64,000 nucleotides of DNA from Gottfriedia acidiceleris (GCF_002128425.1 NZ_NESS01000002.1:124001-188000); one strand, 5' to 3'; positions 18,154 through 26,923 are shown, counted from the first letter of the stretch. The notes: a model not told the origin generated them from the letters alone. Made by a program: numbers and translations.

Positions 18154-19203
18154 ATGCCAATGTTGGATTTGAGTTTAGAAAAACAATCATATTCTGTAAA
18201 AGTTTGTGCGTCATTACTATTTGAATGCGCTTTGGGAATAGCTGCTGTTACCTACACTGAAATTAGAGACACACTTGAACGAACAACGTCTGAATGGGAT
18301 GAAATAATTTTGAGATTACATCCTGAAGCTAAACATGAATTAGATTATTGTGCGAAGCATAATACATGGCAGGCATTGCTACGCCTTATTCATGGAAGTA
18401 ATAGTACGTATATAAACGAATTTCTGGATTATTTAAGCGCCATAACAGTTGAGGAATTTCGTTTTCAAGTGCTACCACCTCTTGAGGGGATACAAGAAAA
18501 AGATTTACGGCTTAAAGCTGCAAGGGGTGATAGGGATGCAGTAAACAAACTAATTGAGTTAGCAGCAAGTCATAGTTTCTTCTCAACCTATGTTCCTTTT
18601 TTCTTAAGTGAAGATGTAGAGAAGCTCAAAAAGCATTTGATTCTATTGATGGAAAGTTGGTTTGAAGCTGCCATTACGCCGAGAAAAGCAGAATGGGAAA
18701 ACATTTTGCAACGTGAGTTAACTTCAAAACAGGACATGCAAAGTCGCTTGTCTTTTGAAGCATTTATAGAATGGGCAATCGGTGCAACATATGTACCGGA
18801 ACCAGGTGAAAGAAATGTACTACTCGTACCTCATATTTCCTATAGACCATGGACTATTCAAGCAAATTTATCTGATACAAAAGTATTTTACTATCCAGTA
18901 AGTGATGAAAGTTTGTTTGGCATGAACGATCCATTTCGCCCTTCGGCTTCTCTTGTTTTACTTTATCGTGCGTTAGGTGACGAAAATCGTCTGCGTATTT
19001 TAAAGCTTTTACATGAAAAAGAACGTACTTTGCAGGAACTTACAGAAATCCTTGATCTTGCTAAATCAACCATTCATCACCATCTTGCACTATTGCGTTC
19101 TACTAGGTTAGTTAATTCAAATGGAACAACTTATGTATTGAAGTCTACTACACTACAACATGCGTACAAACAATTGGAAGCTTATTTTGAATGCAATGTT
19201 TAA
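18154..19203 (+). CDS. ArsR-type winged-helix regulator with DUF5937-like N-terminal region
   Basis: A 349-residue regulator. The C-terminal 80 residues form an ArsR-like winged helix: LLYRALGDENRLRILKLLHEKE, then TLQELTEILDLAKSTIHHHLALL as the recognition helix. The 260-residue N-terminal part is helical and resembles the DUF5937-type sensory region; I do not see a metal-binding cysteine motif. I choose the ATG at 18154 because TGGAGGAAAG precedes it. The earlier in-frame start at 18097 lies in a T-rich stretch without a ribosome site. The MFS exporter 56 bases downstream is the probable target. Confidence 0.88.
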   Translation: MPMLDLSLEKQSYSVKVCASLLFECALGIAAVTYTEIRDTLERTTSEWDEIILRLHPEAKHELDYCAKHNTWQALLRLIHGSNSTYINEFLDYLSAITVEEFRFQVLPPLEGIQEKDLRLKAARGDRDAVNKLIELAASHSFFSTYVPFFLSEDVEKLKKHLILLMESWFEAAITPRKAEWENILQRELTSKQDMQSRLSFEAFIEWAIGATYVPEPGERNVLLVPHISYRPWTIQANLSDTKVFYYPVSDESLFGMNDPFRPSASLVLLYRALGDENRLRILKLLHEKERTLQELTEILDLAKSTIHHHLALLRSTRLVNSNGTTYVLKSTTLQHAYKQLEAYFECNV

Positions 19204-19259
19204 ATTACTTACATTTCAAGGAGGATTGTAATTAATGAAATGAAAAGGGGGCTTCTTAC

Positions 19260-20525
19260 ATGACTTCATCTGTTTGGAAAAATAGAAATTTTATGTGGTT
19301 ATTTACAGGCAGAACAATCTCACAATTAGGTACATCGATTACAACATTTTCCATACCTTGGTTGTTATTAGAACTAACAAATTCCGCGGCACAAACTGGT
19401 CTAGCTTTTGCTGTAGGATTCATACCATATCTATTATTCTCATTACCAGCAGGTGTTTGGGCTGATCAATACAATCGTAAGACTTTAATGATTATGGCCG
19501 ATAGTTGCCGGATGCTTTTACTACTTTCCATTCCACTTATGCATTTATATAGTGGAGAGATTCCCATATTTTTATTGTATTTTGCACAAGCTGGTGTGAG
19601 CGTATTCTCGGCAATATTTGATGCTTCATATGGGGCTTGTTTACCTAATATTGTTAATCGCTCACAACTACAAGAAGGAAACAGTGCATTGCAGATGGGA
19701 TTTTCCTTAAGTAGAATTGGAGGCCCAATAGTCGCCGGTTTGTTGATTTCAATATTAGGTGCAGCGAATACGATTTCTCTTGATGTACTCTCATATGTAA
19801 TATCGATACTAACGGTCTTTTTTATTCGTGCATCTTTTTCAGTTCCAGTAAATAAAAATGATGAACCTAAACTTGAAACTAAATTACATAAAAAAGTTCG
19901 GGAAGGTTTGGAGTATGTATGGCAAATTAAAATATTACGAACGTTAGCATTATTTACAATGCTAGTAAATTTAGTTGGTCCTGGAATAGACATTGCTTTA
20001 CTATTCCATATTAAAACTGAATTACATCTAGCTTCAAATTGGGCTGGAATTATTATGGCGGGTTTAAGTTGTGGAATGCTCATTGGTGCGATTGCTATTG
20101 GTAGAATAAAAAAAGGTTTCAGTATGGGGATTTTACTTGCTTTTTCAACAATCGGACAAGTTATCCCGCCATTTTTATTAATAGTTTCCAAGGATCCATT
20201 CGTAATTTTATCTACCCAATTTATTGTTGGATTTTTACTTATAGCATGGAATATTCAAACAGTAACTCTAAGACAGTTAATTGTTCCTGATCAACTTTTA
20301 GGTAGATGTACAAGTCTATTCAGAATGATTGCTTGGATAACAATTCCGTTGGGTACAACTATTGCAGGTGTTATATCAGAAATATTTGGAGCATCTTATT
20401 ACTTTTTACTAGCAGGTTGTGTACTTGGAGTGGTGTGTTTAATTTTCATAAGTTCAAAGGTATATCGTTTAAATGCAGAGGATATTGAGGCGAGTACCAT
20501 ACAGACTGCATCAACTTATAATTGA
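19260..20525 (+). CDS. MFS exporter (MFS_3 / EntS-like)
   Basis: A 421-residue protein with 12 hydrophobic helices. The family signature GRTISQLGTSITTFSIPWLLLELT at the first helix and AGVWADQYNRKTLM as motif A place it with the macrolide and siderophore exporter-like MFS proteins. It probably expels a drug or metabolite through the cytoplasmic membrane. It follows the ArsR-type regulator on the same strand with an AAAAGGGGG site, so the two likely form one operon with local control. Confidence 0.92.
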   Translation: MTSSVWKNRNFMWLFTGRTISQLGTSITTFSIPWLLLELTNSAAQTGLAFAVGFIPYLLFSLPAGVWADQYNRKTLMIMADSCRMLLLLSIPLMHLYSGEIPIFLLYFAQAGVSVFSAIFDASYGACLPNIVNRSQLQEGNSALQMGFSLSRIGGPIVAGLLISILGAANTISLDVLSYVISILTVFFIRASFSVPVNKNDEPKLETKLHKKVREGLEYVWQIKILRTLALFTMLVNLVGPGIDIALLFHIKTELHLASNWAGIIMAGLSCGMLIGAIAIGRIKKGFSMGILLAFSTIGQVIPPFLLIVSKDPFVILSTQFIVGFLLIAWNIQTVTLRQLIVPDQLLGRCTSLFRMIAWITIPLGTTIAGVISEIFGASYYFLLAGCVLGVVCLIFISSKVYRLNAEDIEASTIQTASTYN

Positions 20526-20599
20526 TAGTATTAAATGCTTAAAAAGAACTAACTCATGTGTTATTTACATATCAATAGTATCTATAAGAAGGTGGAAAC

Positions 20600-21019
20600 T
20601 TGAAAAATATAGAACAAATTAATGTGCTTAATATGTTTCATGATGGTACAATTACTCAACTTTTAAAAGGTGCTAAAACGACTTCAATGGAAATTGAGAT
20701 TGAGTATTTAGCTGAGTTAATTAATAAAAATTTTACATCTTTTATATGTGAGTTTATCAACTTTGAAGAAATTAACTTCAAATTTTGGGAAGAAGATAAT
20801 TTTACTGTAATTGATTCAGAGTTACTGCAAAATTATGAGTTGGAAATCATAGAAGCAGAAGAAATAGATAATACAGTAGTTTTAAAGTGTTTAAGTAATA
20901 TAAAAAATGGTGGTAACTTCTATATACAAACAGAGACCATAAAAATTTATGATCAAGAAAAAAATGAAATTTCAATTAGCAAACTTGCAAGGAATAAGTC
21001 ATCAATATTGGAGTACTAA
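20600..21019 (+). CDS. Hypothetical acidic protein
   Basis: A 139-residue, Glu/Asn/Ile-rich cytoplasmic protein without signal peptide or membrane helix. Start is TTG at 20600, with AAGAAGGTGG in front. The N-terminal half is helical (EIEIEYLAELINKNF) and the C-terminal half alternates beta-type residues. I do not recognise it. Its size and acidity resemble contact-system immunity proteins, but no toxin gene is adjacent, so I make no functional claim. Confidence 0.65.
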   Translation: MKNIEQINVLNMFHDGTITQLLKGAKTTSMEIEIEYLAELINKNFTSFICEFINFEEINFKFWEEDNFTVIDSELLQNYELEIIEAEEIDNTVVLKCLSNIKNGGNFYIQTETIKIYDQEKNEISISKLARNKSSILEY

Positions 21020-21089
21020 ATAATTCATCTTCTCTATTTGTTGTGTATTGTCATAGCATTTTTAAAATAAAGTTATGGATTGCTTACAT

Positions 21090-21323
21090 TCAAGTCACTT
21101 TTTGGAAAATAGAAAAGAAAATTAAAAACAAACCAAAAATTAAATCGATAAGATTAGTTACTTTTTTATTTTTATAACTTAGAATTAAAGACTCTACTAT
21201 AAGAGAACCACCTAAAATGCACATTAAAATTATTTTTAAATCAACATTTTGAGGTTTAATCATAAAAATACTTCCTATTATAACTCCTATAAAAAAAGGT
21301 TTTATTTTTTTAAAATATGCCAT
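21090..21323 (-). CDS. Small two-helix membrane protein
   Basis: A 77-residue protein with hydrophobic segments at about 9-22, 28-46 and 56-73. The ATG at 21323 is preferred over the GTG nine bases upstream because AAGGTG lies six bases before it. No family is recognised. Confidence 0.55.
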   Translation of the reverse strand: MAYFKKIKPFFIGVIIGSIFMIKPQNVDLKIILMCILGGSLIVESLILSYKNKKVTNLIDLIFGLFLIFFSIFQKVT

Positions 21324-21633
21324 CGCAAACACCTTCTAAATCTGTAGTAATTATATAATTAGGGGGCAGACGATCAATATAAGTTTTCTTAAAAATATTG
21401 ATGTAACTCTTATTATACTAAAAAATAAATCACCAATATATTCAAAAATGAAATAAAGAATACCATCTTTGAAACATCATTCCATCTATTAATTGGTTAA
21501 CCTTATTAATAAGAATAAGTTTAGTTTTATAGAAATAAAGCTAGTTGTAGGTTTAGGAATTGAATAGAAGATCTAGATTAATATACGAATTCATGGATGT
21601 AGAGTAAAAAATACAAGACAGAGTTGCACTTAA

Positions 21634-21786
21634 AAAAGATATTTTACAAATAAAGGATTGTACTCTGAATTAGTGTATCAAGTTTTAATTGATACGCTGG
21701 ATAAATTGAATTTAGAAATTGACGAATTAAATTCTGATATTAATAACAATATTGGACCTATTAGATTAGATAAAAAGGATTTTTGA
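21634..21786 (+). pseudogene. Unidentified gene fragment
   Basis: A 50-codon open stretch without a credible start (TTG at 21658 lacks a ribosome site) ends at TGA 21784-21786. It encodes a helical segment containing SELVYQVLIDTLDKLNLEI. It lies in a 900-base gap without intact genes, next to an MFS remnant, so I read it as gene debris. Confidence 0.3.
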
Positions 21787-21834
21787 ACTGTTTAGACAAG
21801 TTAATACACTATTTTATTTGCATTGATTCATTAA

Positions 21835-21975
21835 TTGTTAATTGGTTCCAAGTTTGGTGGCTTTATGACCGATCGTATCGGTAACCCTAAAACTCTTGTC
21901 GGATGTTTGATAATCCACGTTATCGCTTTAGTATTGCTAGCACCTATCGCTAAGACAGTCTTCGTTAATGTTTAA
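21835..21975 (+). pseudogene. C-terminal remnant of an MFS transporter
   Basis: The frame encodes about 46 residues, including GSKFGGFMTDRIGNPKTLVG, the GG-x-x-x-D-R-x-G motif A loop of drug-type MFS permeases, then one hydrophobic helix and a stop at 21973-21975. Other helices are absent and an in-frame stop lies just upstream at 21832-21834. This is a decayed or partly deleted gene. Confidence 0.55.
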
Positions 21976-22024
21976 ATTAAAACTTAACCCACTAATTAAT
22001 CAAATTTCTTATTATAAATTCAGT

Positions 22025-22050
22025 AGTCGTAGTTGTTCGACGACTTTTTT
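22025..22050 (+). terminator. Terminator after the MFS remnant
   Basis: AGTCGT and ACGACT flank a nine-base loop and are followed by six Ts. It was probably the original terminator of the lost transporter gene. Confidence 0.6.
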
Positions 22051-22238
22051 ATACCTAAGAAGTGTTTCATTAAAAAAGCAGTTTTCTTTTGTCGTTTGAA
22101 AAAACAGCAGTATTTATTAATAATTAAAGGATTTTTTTATCTAAAATGGAATTACATAAATTAATTAATGGTGTTATGCTGGATATTTTTCACCAACGGG
22201 ATTATCCAGTTAAGAGATTAAATAGGGGGGATTAGAAA

Positions 22239-22733
22239 TTGGATGTAAAAACACTTTTGTTACAGCAATGGGAAAGCTGCTTAGATGCAGAAGACTGGTT
22301 TCCACCACTTGAAAAAGTACTAGAGAATATCACTTATGAACAGGCGATTTGGAAACCGGCTGATGGGGCAATGAATTCCATTTGGGAATTAGTTTGTCAT
22401 TTGCTTTTCTATGAAAAGAGATTTCTGATGCGATTTCTTGGTGAAACAGAAAATGAACCACAGGCAGAAAATAATGATTCTACATTTCAATTACCAACTC
22501 AGACGGTAGAAAATTGGAAGGAAACTAAACAAGAATACTTTTATGTTCATCGTGAACTTGGAAAAATACTAGCAAAATCAGATCATGAAGATTTGTATAG
22601 AGAAGTCCCTGGAGAAGATAATTCATTAGTTCTTGAATTAAAGAGTTTAGCAATGCACGACGCATATCATATTGGGCAAATAGTATTAATAAGTAAAATG
22701 CAAGGTGCTTGGGCAAGGAAACGCAGCTTTTAA
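22239..22733 (+). CDS. DinB-family protein
   Basis: A 164-residue four-helix-bundle protein of the DinB/YfiT superfamily. The three-histidine metal site fits His54 (LVCHLLFYE), His140 and His144 (MHDAYHIGQI). Family members are metal-dependent thiol transferases or of unknown function. The TTG start at 22239 follows AGGGGGGAT. A second DinB protein lies 1.5 kb downstream; the two differ clearly in sequence, so this is not a recent duplication. Confidence 0.88.
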   Translation: MDVKTLLLQQWESCLDAEDWFPPLEKVLENITYEQAIWKPADGAMNSIWELVCHLLFYEKRFLMRFLGETENEPQAENNDSTFQLPTQTVENWKETKQEYFYVHRELGKILAKSDHEDLYREVPGEDNSLVLELKSLAMHDAYHIGQIVLISKMQGAWARKRSF

Positions 22734-22983
22734 AATGCTTTTTTAGCTATACACATATTACCCTATAGAGGGCTTTATAAAGGAATATTACTATTGTGTA
22801 ATTCCTTTTTTAATTGAATGAACACATGCGATAGTTTAATAATACTTGGAGCTATAACGATAATCGACTTCTATTTTACTATCTGGCAGGAGGTTTTTTA
22901 TTGAATAAAATTCCAGATTAGTTCATTGAAGGATTTAAGATATTGAAAATATTGTAAAGTGAGTTTGAAAAGGAGAGCGTAAA

Positions 22984-23160
22984 ATGGATCATATAAGTCT
23001 AATCATTACGTTAGTACAATTAATAATTCTATTTGCAGTAGTGTATATCTTGATTAAGAGTGTTAAAAAAGTAAGCTTATTTGCAACAAAAAATTTGTTT
23101 GTTTCAAATAAAAAAATTGAAGAATTAGAGCAAAGAATAAGTAATTTAGAGAAAAAATAG
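22984..23160 (+). CDS. Small membrane-anchored coiled-coil protein (58 aa)
   Basis: The ATG at 22984 has AAAGGAGAGC nine bases upstream. The product has one hydrophobic helix (about 5-25) and a charged C-terminal helix with heptad spacing (KIEELEQRISNLEKK). Such single-helix proteins with a short coiled coil are common small membrane proteins in Bacillus. The strong ribosome site and clean domain layout support it as real. Function unknown. Confidence 0.65.
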   Translation: MDHISLIITLVQLIILFAVVYILIKSVKKVSLFATKNLFVSNKKIEELEQRISNLEKK

Positions 23161-23298
23161 GGATACCACTTATACAAACATGCTTGCGTTCGTTAAATAA
23201 TAATGGACTTTTAATTAGCCGAATTTATTAGTTAATCTATTTCTTTTGATGACAATTTGATAAATCATAACTATATTGATAAAATTGAACTATTACAA

Positions 23299-23321
23299 TG
23301 TGTGTAAGTCACACAGGGAGG
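23299..23321 (+). promoter_or_regulatory. Hairpin abutting the csp Shine-Dalgarno
   Basis: TGTGTG (23299-23304) pairs with CACACA (23310-23315) over a five-base loop, immediately before the GGGAGG ribosome site of the cold-shock gene. It could influence ribosome access with temperature. This is an inference from position only. Confidence 0.35.
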
Positions 23322-23328
23322 TAACAAA

Positions 23329-23529
23329 ATGGAACATGGTAAAGTAAAATGGTTTAATGCTGAAAAAGGATTTGGATTTATTGAGCGTGAAAATGGTGAT
23401 GATGTATTCGTACACTTCTCAGCAATTCAAACTGATGGATTTAAATCATTAGACGAAGGTCAAGCTGTTACGTTTGAAGTAGAACAAGGACAACGCGGAC
23501 CACAAGCAACTAATGTTAAAAAGGCTTAG
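23329..23529 (+). CDS. Cold-shock protein (CspA family)
   Basis: A 66-residue single cold-shock domain. RNP1 reads KGFGFIE and RNP2 reads VFVHF, with the usual opening [14 protein letters not shown] and closing GPQATNV. It binds single-stranded RNA and DNA and prevents mRNA structure in the cytoplasm. GGGAGGTAAC precedes the ATG. A strong terminator follows seven bases after the stop, so it is a single-gene transcript. Confidence 0.97.
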   Translation: MEHGKVKWFNAEKGFGFIERENGDDVFVHFSAIQTDGFKSLDEGQAVTFEVEQGQRGPQATNVKKA

Positions 23530-23535
23530 TTGACT

Positions 23536-23577
23536 AAAAAGAGTCGGATTCTATCAAGTAGAATCTGACTCTTTTTA
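23536..23577 (+). terminator. Intrinsic terminator of csp
   Basis: AAAAAGAGTCGGATTCTA pairs with TAGAATCTGACTCTTTTT, with one G/T pair and a five-base loop. Confidence 0.92.
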
Positions 23578-23590
23578 TGTCGTGTAAATT

Positions 23591-23622
23591 AAAAAGCCCC
23601 TATTCGTAAAAAAATAAGGGTA
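23591..23622 (-). terminator. Probable terminator of the DUF3934-type gene
   Basis: On the minus strand CCCTTATT pairs imperfectly with AATAGGGG and is followed by CTTTTT. It lies about 85 bases after the small gene's stop. Confidence 0.4.
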
Positions 23623-23705
23623 AAATCTTAAGTGGATCTTGGTAAAGAAAATGGTTAAGTATTTAGCCCATAGAAAATGATGATAAAAATAACCATTAAT
23701 TATTA

Positions 23706-23873
23706 TTAGATATTTGAATTATTATTAGTTGTTTTGGAACTGCCATTTTTTTTAGTACCCTTGCTAACATATGGCTTCGCGTTTTTTGCTTTCTTTGCAC
23801 TAGCTTGCCACCTATTCCAACCCTTCTTATCTGTACCTCTACCTGTACCGCCTTTAGCTTTAGCTTTACTCAT
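23706..23873 (-). CDS. DUF3934-type small basic protein (55 aa)
   Basis: The frame from ATG 23873 to TAA encodes 55 residues, opening SKAKAKGGTGRGTDKKGWNR and continuing with lysine- and alanine-rich sequence (WQASAKKAKNAKPYVSKGTKK). This is the pattern of the DUF3934 small proteins of the Bacillus cereus group, as I recall it. GAGGTG lies five bases before the ATG. The protein is very basic, soluble and probably disordered. Function unknown. Confidence 0.75.
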   Translation of the reverse strand: MSKAKAKGGTGRGTDKKGWNRWQASAKKAKNAKPYVSKGTKKNGSSKTTNNNSNI

Positions 23874-23918
23874 ATAAACACCTCATACCTATTATACACT
23901 AAGTATCATATAGTTTTT

Positions 23919-24054
23919 AGCGTTTGTTTTAGTAGAAGGGAAAAGTCTATTCTGAATACAAAATATTTTAATTCTTATTCAACTAACGCATTCCATTTGT
24001 TGAATAGGAGAATCGACTGTTTTGTGGGTCTTTTTTGAAGGGTAGTTCAATAAG
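23919..24054. repeat. Dispersed palindromic repeat, copy F (extended)
   Basis: The core runs from CTTATTCAACTAACGCATTC (23974) to TAGTTCAATAAG (24043-24054), with terminal arms differing at one base. The 55 bases before the core match the sequence before copy B. Confidence 0.65.
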
Positions 24055-24222
24055 CAGGAATTGAAACTAAATACATAGAATACGAACAACAAAGTATATT
24101 CCTAAATTAACAGGGGGGCAAATGTATGTTAAATAATTAGGAGTAGCTTCCCCGTAACGATAACAAAAATAAAAAATAATTTTAATAGAATGTAAGTTTT
24201 TTAATTAAAGGAGGTTGTCCCA

Positions 24223-24741
24223 TTGGAAAGAAGAAAGTTACTGGTAAATTCATTACCAGGATATGAAGAAGAAATTGGCAGATGGCTATGGTGTTTAGAA
24301 GATGTTCGCCACTCTCTTATTAAAAAATTAACTGCAATCAACCAAAGTTTACTCGACACAAAAATTGATGAGAGACAAACGATTGGCTCGTTGCTATATC
24401 ACATAGCGTTAATTGAGGCAGATTGGTTATATGTAGAAGTCCTTGGTACTGAATGGGATACCGAAATACGCTCTTTGTTTCCGTTAGAAGACCGGTCTGA
24501 AGAGGGTGCTTTAATTCACATTAGTGGTCAAAGTTTAGAAGAACATTTTTACCGCCTTAATAAAGTGCGTGAAGTATTTCTTTCTCACTTTCAAACAATG
24601 GACTTAAAGGATTGGCGTAAACCGAGAGTACTTGAACAATATGACGTCACACCTGAGTGGGTTGTTTACCATTTAATTGAACATGAATCACATCATAGAG
24701 GTCAAATTTTTCAAATGCTAAGGGAATTACAAAATGATTAA
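24223..24741 (+). CDS. DinB-family protein
   Basis: A 172-residue four-helix DinB/YfiT protein. Metal-site histidines fit His60 (SLLYHIALIE), His154 and His158 (LIEHESHHRGQI). The TTG start has an ideal AAGGAGGT site. It may be a bacillithiol-dependent transferase or a hydrolase; the family does not predict the substrate. A bidirectional terminator follows. Confidence 0.9.
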   Translation: MERRKLLVNSLPGYEEEIGRWLWCLEDVRHSLIKKLTAINQSLLDTKIDERQTIGSLLYHIALIEADWLYVEVLGTEWDTEIRSLFPLEDRSEEGALIHISGQSLEEHFYRLNKVREVFLSHFQTMDLKDWRKPRVLEQYDVTPEWVVYHLIEHESHHRGQIFQMLRELQND

Positions 24742-24784
24742 AATGTTAAATAAAGGGAACTTTTATTCCCTTACATTAGTTAAA

Positions 24785-24817
24785 CAAAAATAGCAGCCAT
24801 AGACTGCTATTTTTTTA
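24785..24817. terminator. Bidirectional terminator
   Basis: AAAAATAGCAG and CTGCTATTTTT form an 11-bp stem with a seven-base loop between the converging DinB and ABC-ATPase genes. Confidence 0.88.
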
Positions 24818-24833
24818 ATTATTTATGTCGCAA

Positions 24834-26465
24834 TTAGAGTTGTTCAGAAGGCTCGGGCTGTATAAAATTTAAATTTTTCATTCGATTTATGACTGATAAT
24901 ACTTCATTAATTCTAGGTAATTCAAGCCATCTTTCGAAACCAGGAAAAAAGGAAGAAAATACGATATCTACTCCTTCTCTTTCCATTTCTTCGAGAGCTT
25001 TTTGAATCTTTTCATGTAGAAAGATGGTACGATCCTGATTTCTTATAGCTATTTTTCGAATTAAAAAGGCAATTGCTGCAAGCTGTGCGTGTGATGTGAT
25101 ATTGTAAAGCCCTCTGATATCAATTTGTTCATCACCTATCATCATGTATCCCATGGTTGAAACGATCAGCTTTTCTGTACCACTGCCATTTGGATAGCTC
25201 GAAAAGTGATCGGTAGTTATTTTTCTCTCTATATCCCATTTGGTATGGGCGATACGCTCGCGAGGTATTTCGTGTTCACATAAATTTTTTGCTTCCTGGG
25301 TTACGTTTTTTGGAACAAAATTGTCCATCAGGATGATTTGATCGGCTACTGATAAAAATTCACTGCTACCTCCAATAACAAGAATGGAAGATACGCCTAC
25401 AGCCTCATAAAGCTCCCTGACACGTTCCGTAAAAGGTGTAATAGGTTCACGCTTAATTAATGTACGCATTTTAAAGTCTTGAATCATAAAATTGGTTGCA
25501 CTTCTGTCTTCATCTATAAGAAGAAGCTTACATCCGTAGTTGATTGCCTCCATAATATTTGCGGCTTGAGATGTGGAACCGGAGGCGTAGTCTGTCGAAA
25601 ACTGTTCAGCCGAACTATTTGGTATCCATTTTATGAAAGGTGTTATATTGATATTTTTGATAGAACGGCCTTCTTCTGCAGATATTTCCATTGCACTTTG
25701 ATCTGTAATTACAAATTCTCGTCCGTCGCCTTTGATGTGATTGTAAATCCCTGAATTTAGTGCATCCAGCAAAGTACTTTTACCCGAATAACCACCACCT
25801 GTGATGACCGTCACACCTTGTTTTATTCCCATTCCTCGCAAACCACAAATTTCAATTTCAACATCTTCCGTGGATTTAAAAGGCAAGGCACTCTCGAGTG
25901 GTCCGCTATGGTCTTTATTTCTTGGCAAAATACTGCCATTTCCAATAAACGCACAATAACCACTGGATTTTAGCCATTCGCGAATCATATTTTGTTTTTT
26001 TACTAATTCATAGGCAGCATTTAATTTAATGAGATCAAACTTGGTAATAAACTTCTCCACTTCTTTTGGGAGCATTTTGCAGAGCATGCGCATCGCTTTA
26101 TTATTATCCTTAAATGGAAGTTGAACGGTAATCATTATGCATAAATACCATTTATCCGAGATGACTTCGACAAAGGATGCATTACGTTGCAACAACACAT
26201 TGGTTGGACGAAAACAATAAAAAGCACCATTTTCTTTATCAGAACGTGACCGGTTATAAATCACTTCATTTAATGTCTCAATATGATCAACCCATTCTCT
26301 TAATGCAAAATCTGAGAGAACAACTTGATTCATATTTTCATATAAGCCGAGACGGTCAAATGGAATTTTTATGGTGATACATGGTTTATCGAGTGTGAGT
26401 TTATGTGTCCTTTCAATGTAATAGGCAACATCATTATTCCAATACGTTGGGTCTTCATAAATCAT
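24834..26465 (-). CDS. Predicted ABC-class ATPase (COG3044-type)
   Basis: A soluble protein of 543 residues from this ATG, recognised as the stand-alone 'predicted ATPase of the ABC class' family rather than a transporter subunit. Walker A is GGGYSGKST (about 223-231), Walker B is LLLIDEDRSATNFM, and an ABC-like signature region (TDYASGSTSQAANIM) precedes it. The N-terminal 200 residues and the C-terminal 130 are family-specific. The start is uncertain: upstream codons stay open for 19 more codons with family-like sequence (KRLAQYFRSLQ) before an ATT at 26522, and no ATG/GTG/TTG occurs there. Function in the family is unknown, possibly RNA- or nucleotide-related. Confidence 0.88.
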   Translation of the reverse strand: MIYEDPTYWNNDVAYYIERTHKLTLDKPCITIKIPFDRLGLYENMNQVVLSDFALREWVDHIETLNEVIYNRSRSDKENGAFYCFRPTNVLLQRNASFVEVISDKWYLCIMITVQLPFKDNNKAMRMLCKMLPKEVEKFITKFDLIKLNAAYELVKKQNMIREWLKSSGYCAFIGNGSILPRNKDHSGPLESALPFKSTEDVEIEICGLRGMGIKQGVTVITGGGYSGKSTLLDALNSGIYNHIKGDGREFVITDQSAMEISAEEGRSIKNINITPFIKWIPNSSAEQFSTDYASGSTSQAANIMEAINYGCKLLLIDEDRSATNFMIQDFKMRTLIKREPITPFTERVRELYEAVGVSSILVIGGSSEFLSVADQIILMDNFVPKNVTQEAKNLCEHEIPRERIAHTKWDIERKITTDHFSSYPNGSGTEKLIVSTMGYMMIGDEQIDIRGLYNITSHAQLAAIAFLIRKIAIRNQDRTIFLHEKIQKALEEMEREGVDIVFSSFFPGFERWLELPRINEVLSVINRMKNLNFIQPEPSEQL

Positions 26466-26528
26466 ACTGTAAGATGATTGACCAGATTGTAATGAGCGAA
26501 AATATTGAGCAAGTCTTTTAATAAAGCA

Positions 26529-26741
26529 TCATCCTTTCATATTTGGAAAGCGGTGTATAACGGAAAACGATTCCGAATTTGAAACAAAATCCGAAGAAGG
26601 GGGGCCTTTATCCTTTGGAACAGGGTAACGACTAACCAGATAGGCCCATAATCCCCTGGTATAAACCTGTTCAAACATAAACCAGCATTGTTTGAAATTT
26701 TCCGTGGAAAATGAATTCCATCCTAAGTAATTTAAATTCAA
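26529..26741 (-). pseudogene. Truncated RsgA-like N-terminus (70-codon frame)
   Basis: The TTG at 26741 has AGGGGGA seven bases upstream. The first 11 residues, MNLNYLGWNSF, closely match the opening of the RsgA-like GTPase at 51.7 kb (MNLRQLGWNEAF). After about 18 residues the similarity ends, no GTPase motif follows, and the frame stops after 70 codons, next to the ABC-class ATPase gene. I read this as a deleted RsgA paralogue still carrying its leader and ribosome site. A short unrelated protein is the alternative. Confidence 0.4.
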
Positions 26742-26846
26742 TAAATATCCCCCTAATAGAGTTCAGATCAATTTGTAAAAAAAAAGATTAATCTAAACCA
26801 ACTTCAAAATAAAACCAATATTATTGCCTTGAACAAGCTTTTATCC

Positions 26847-26882
26847 AAAAAAAATGACAGCCACTCTGTAAGTGGCTGTCAT
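26847..26882 (-). terminator. Strong intrinsic terminator in the attenuator leader
   Basis: ATGACAGCCACT (26854-26865) and AGTGGCTGTCAT (26871-26882) form a perfect 12-bp stem with a five-base loop. On the minus strand it is followed by eight Ts. It stands between the leader peptide and the truncated downstream frame. Confidence 0.88.
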
Positions 26883-26923
26883 AGGTCGGCAAGAAAGTTT
26901 GCTCTTTCTACCAAAATATAAAA

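Noticed and set aside
19466-20191. 241-codon antisense frame inside the MFS exporter gene
   Set aside because: It lies fully opposite a clear MFS gene, has no ribosome site and its protein lacks domain character. It is a codon-bias shadow.
24834-26465. ABC transporter ATP-binding subunit
   Set aside because: It has no permease partner and its length and long flanking domains match the stand-alone ABC-class ATPase family.
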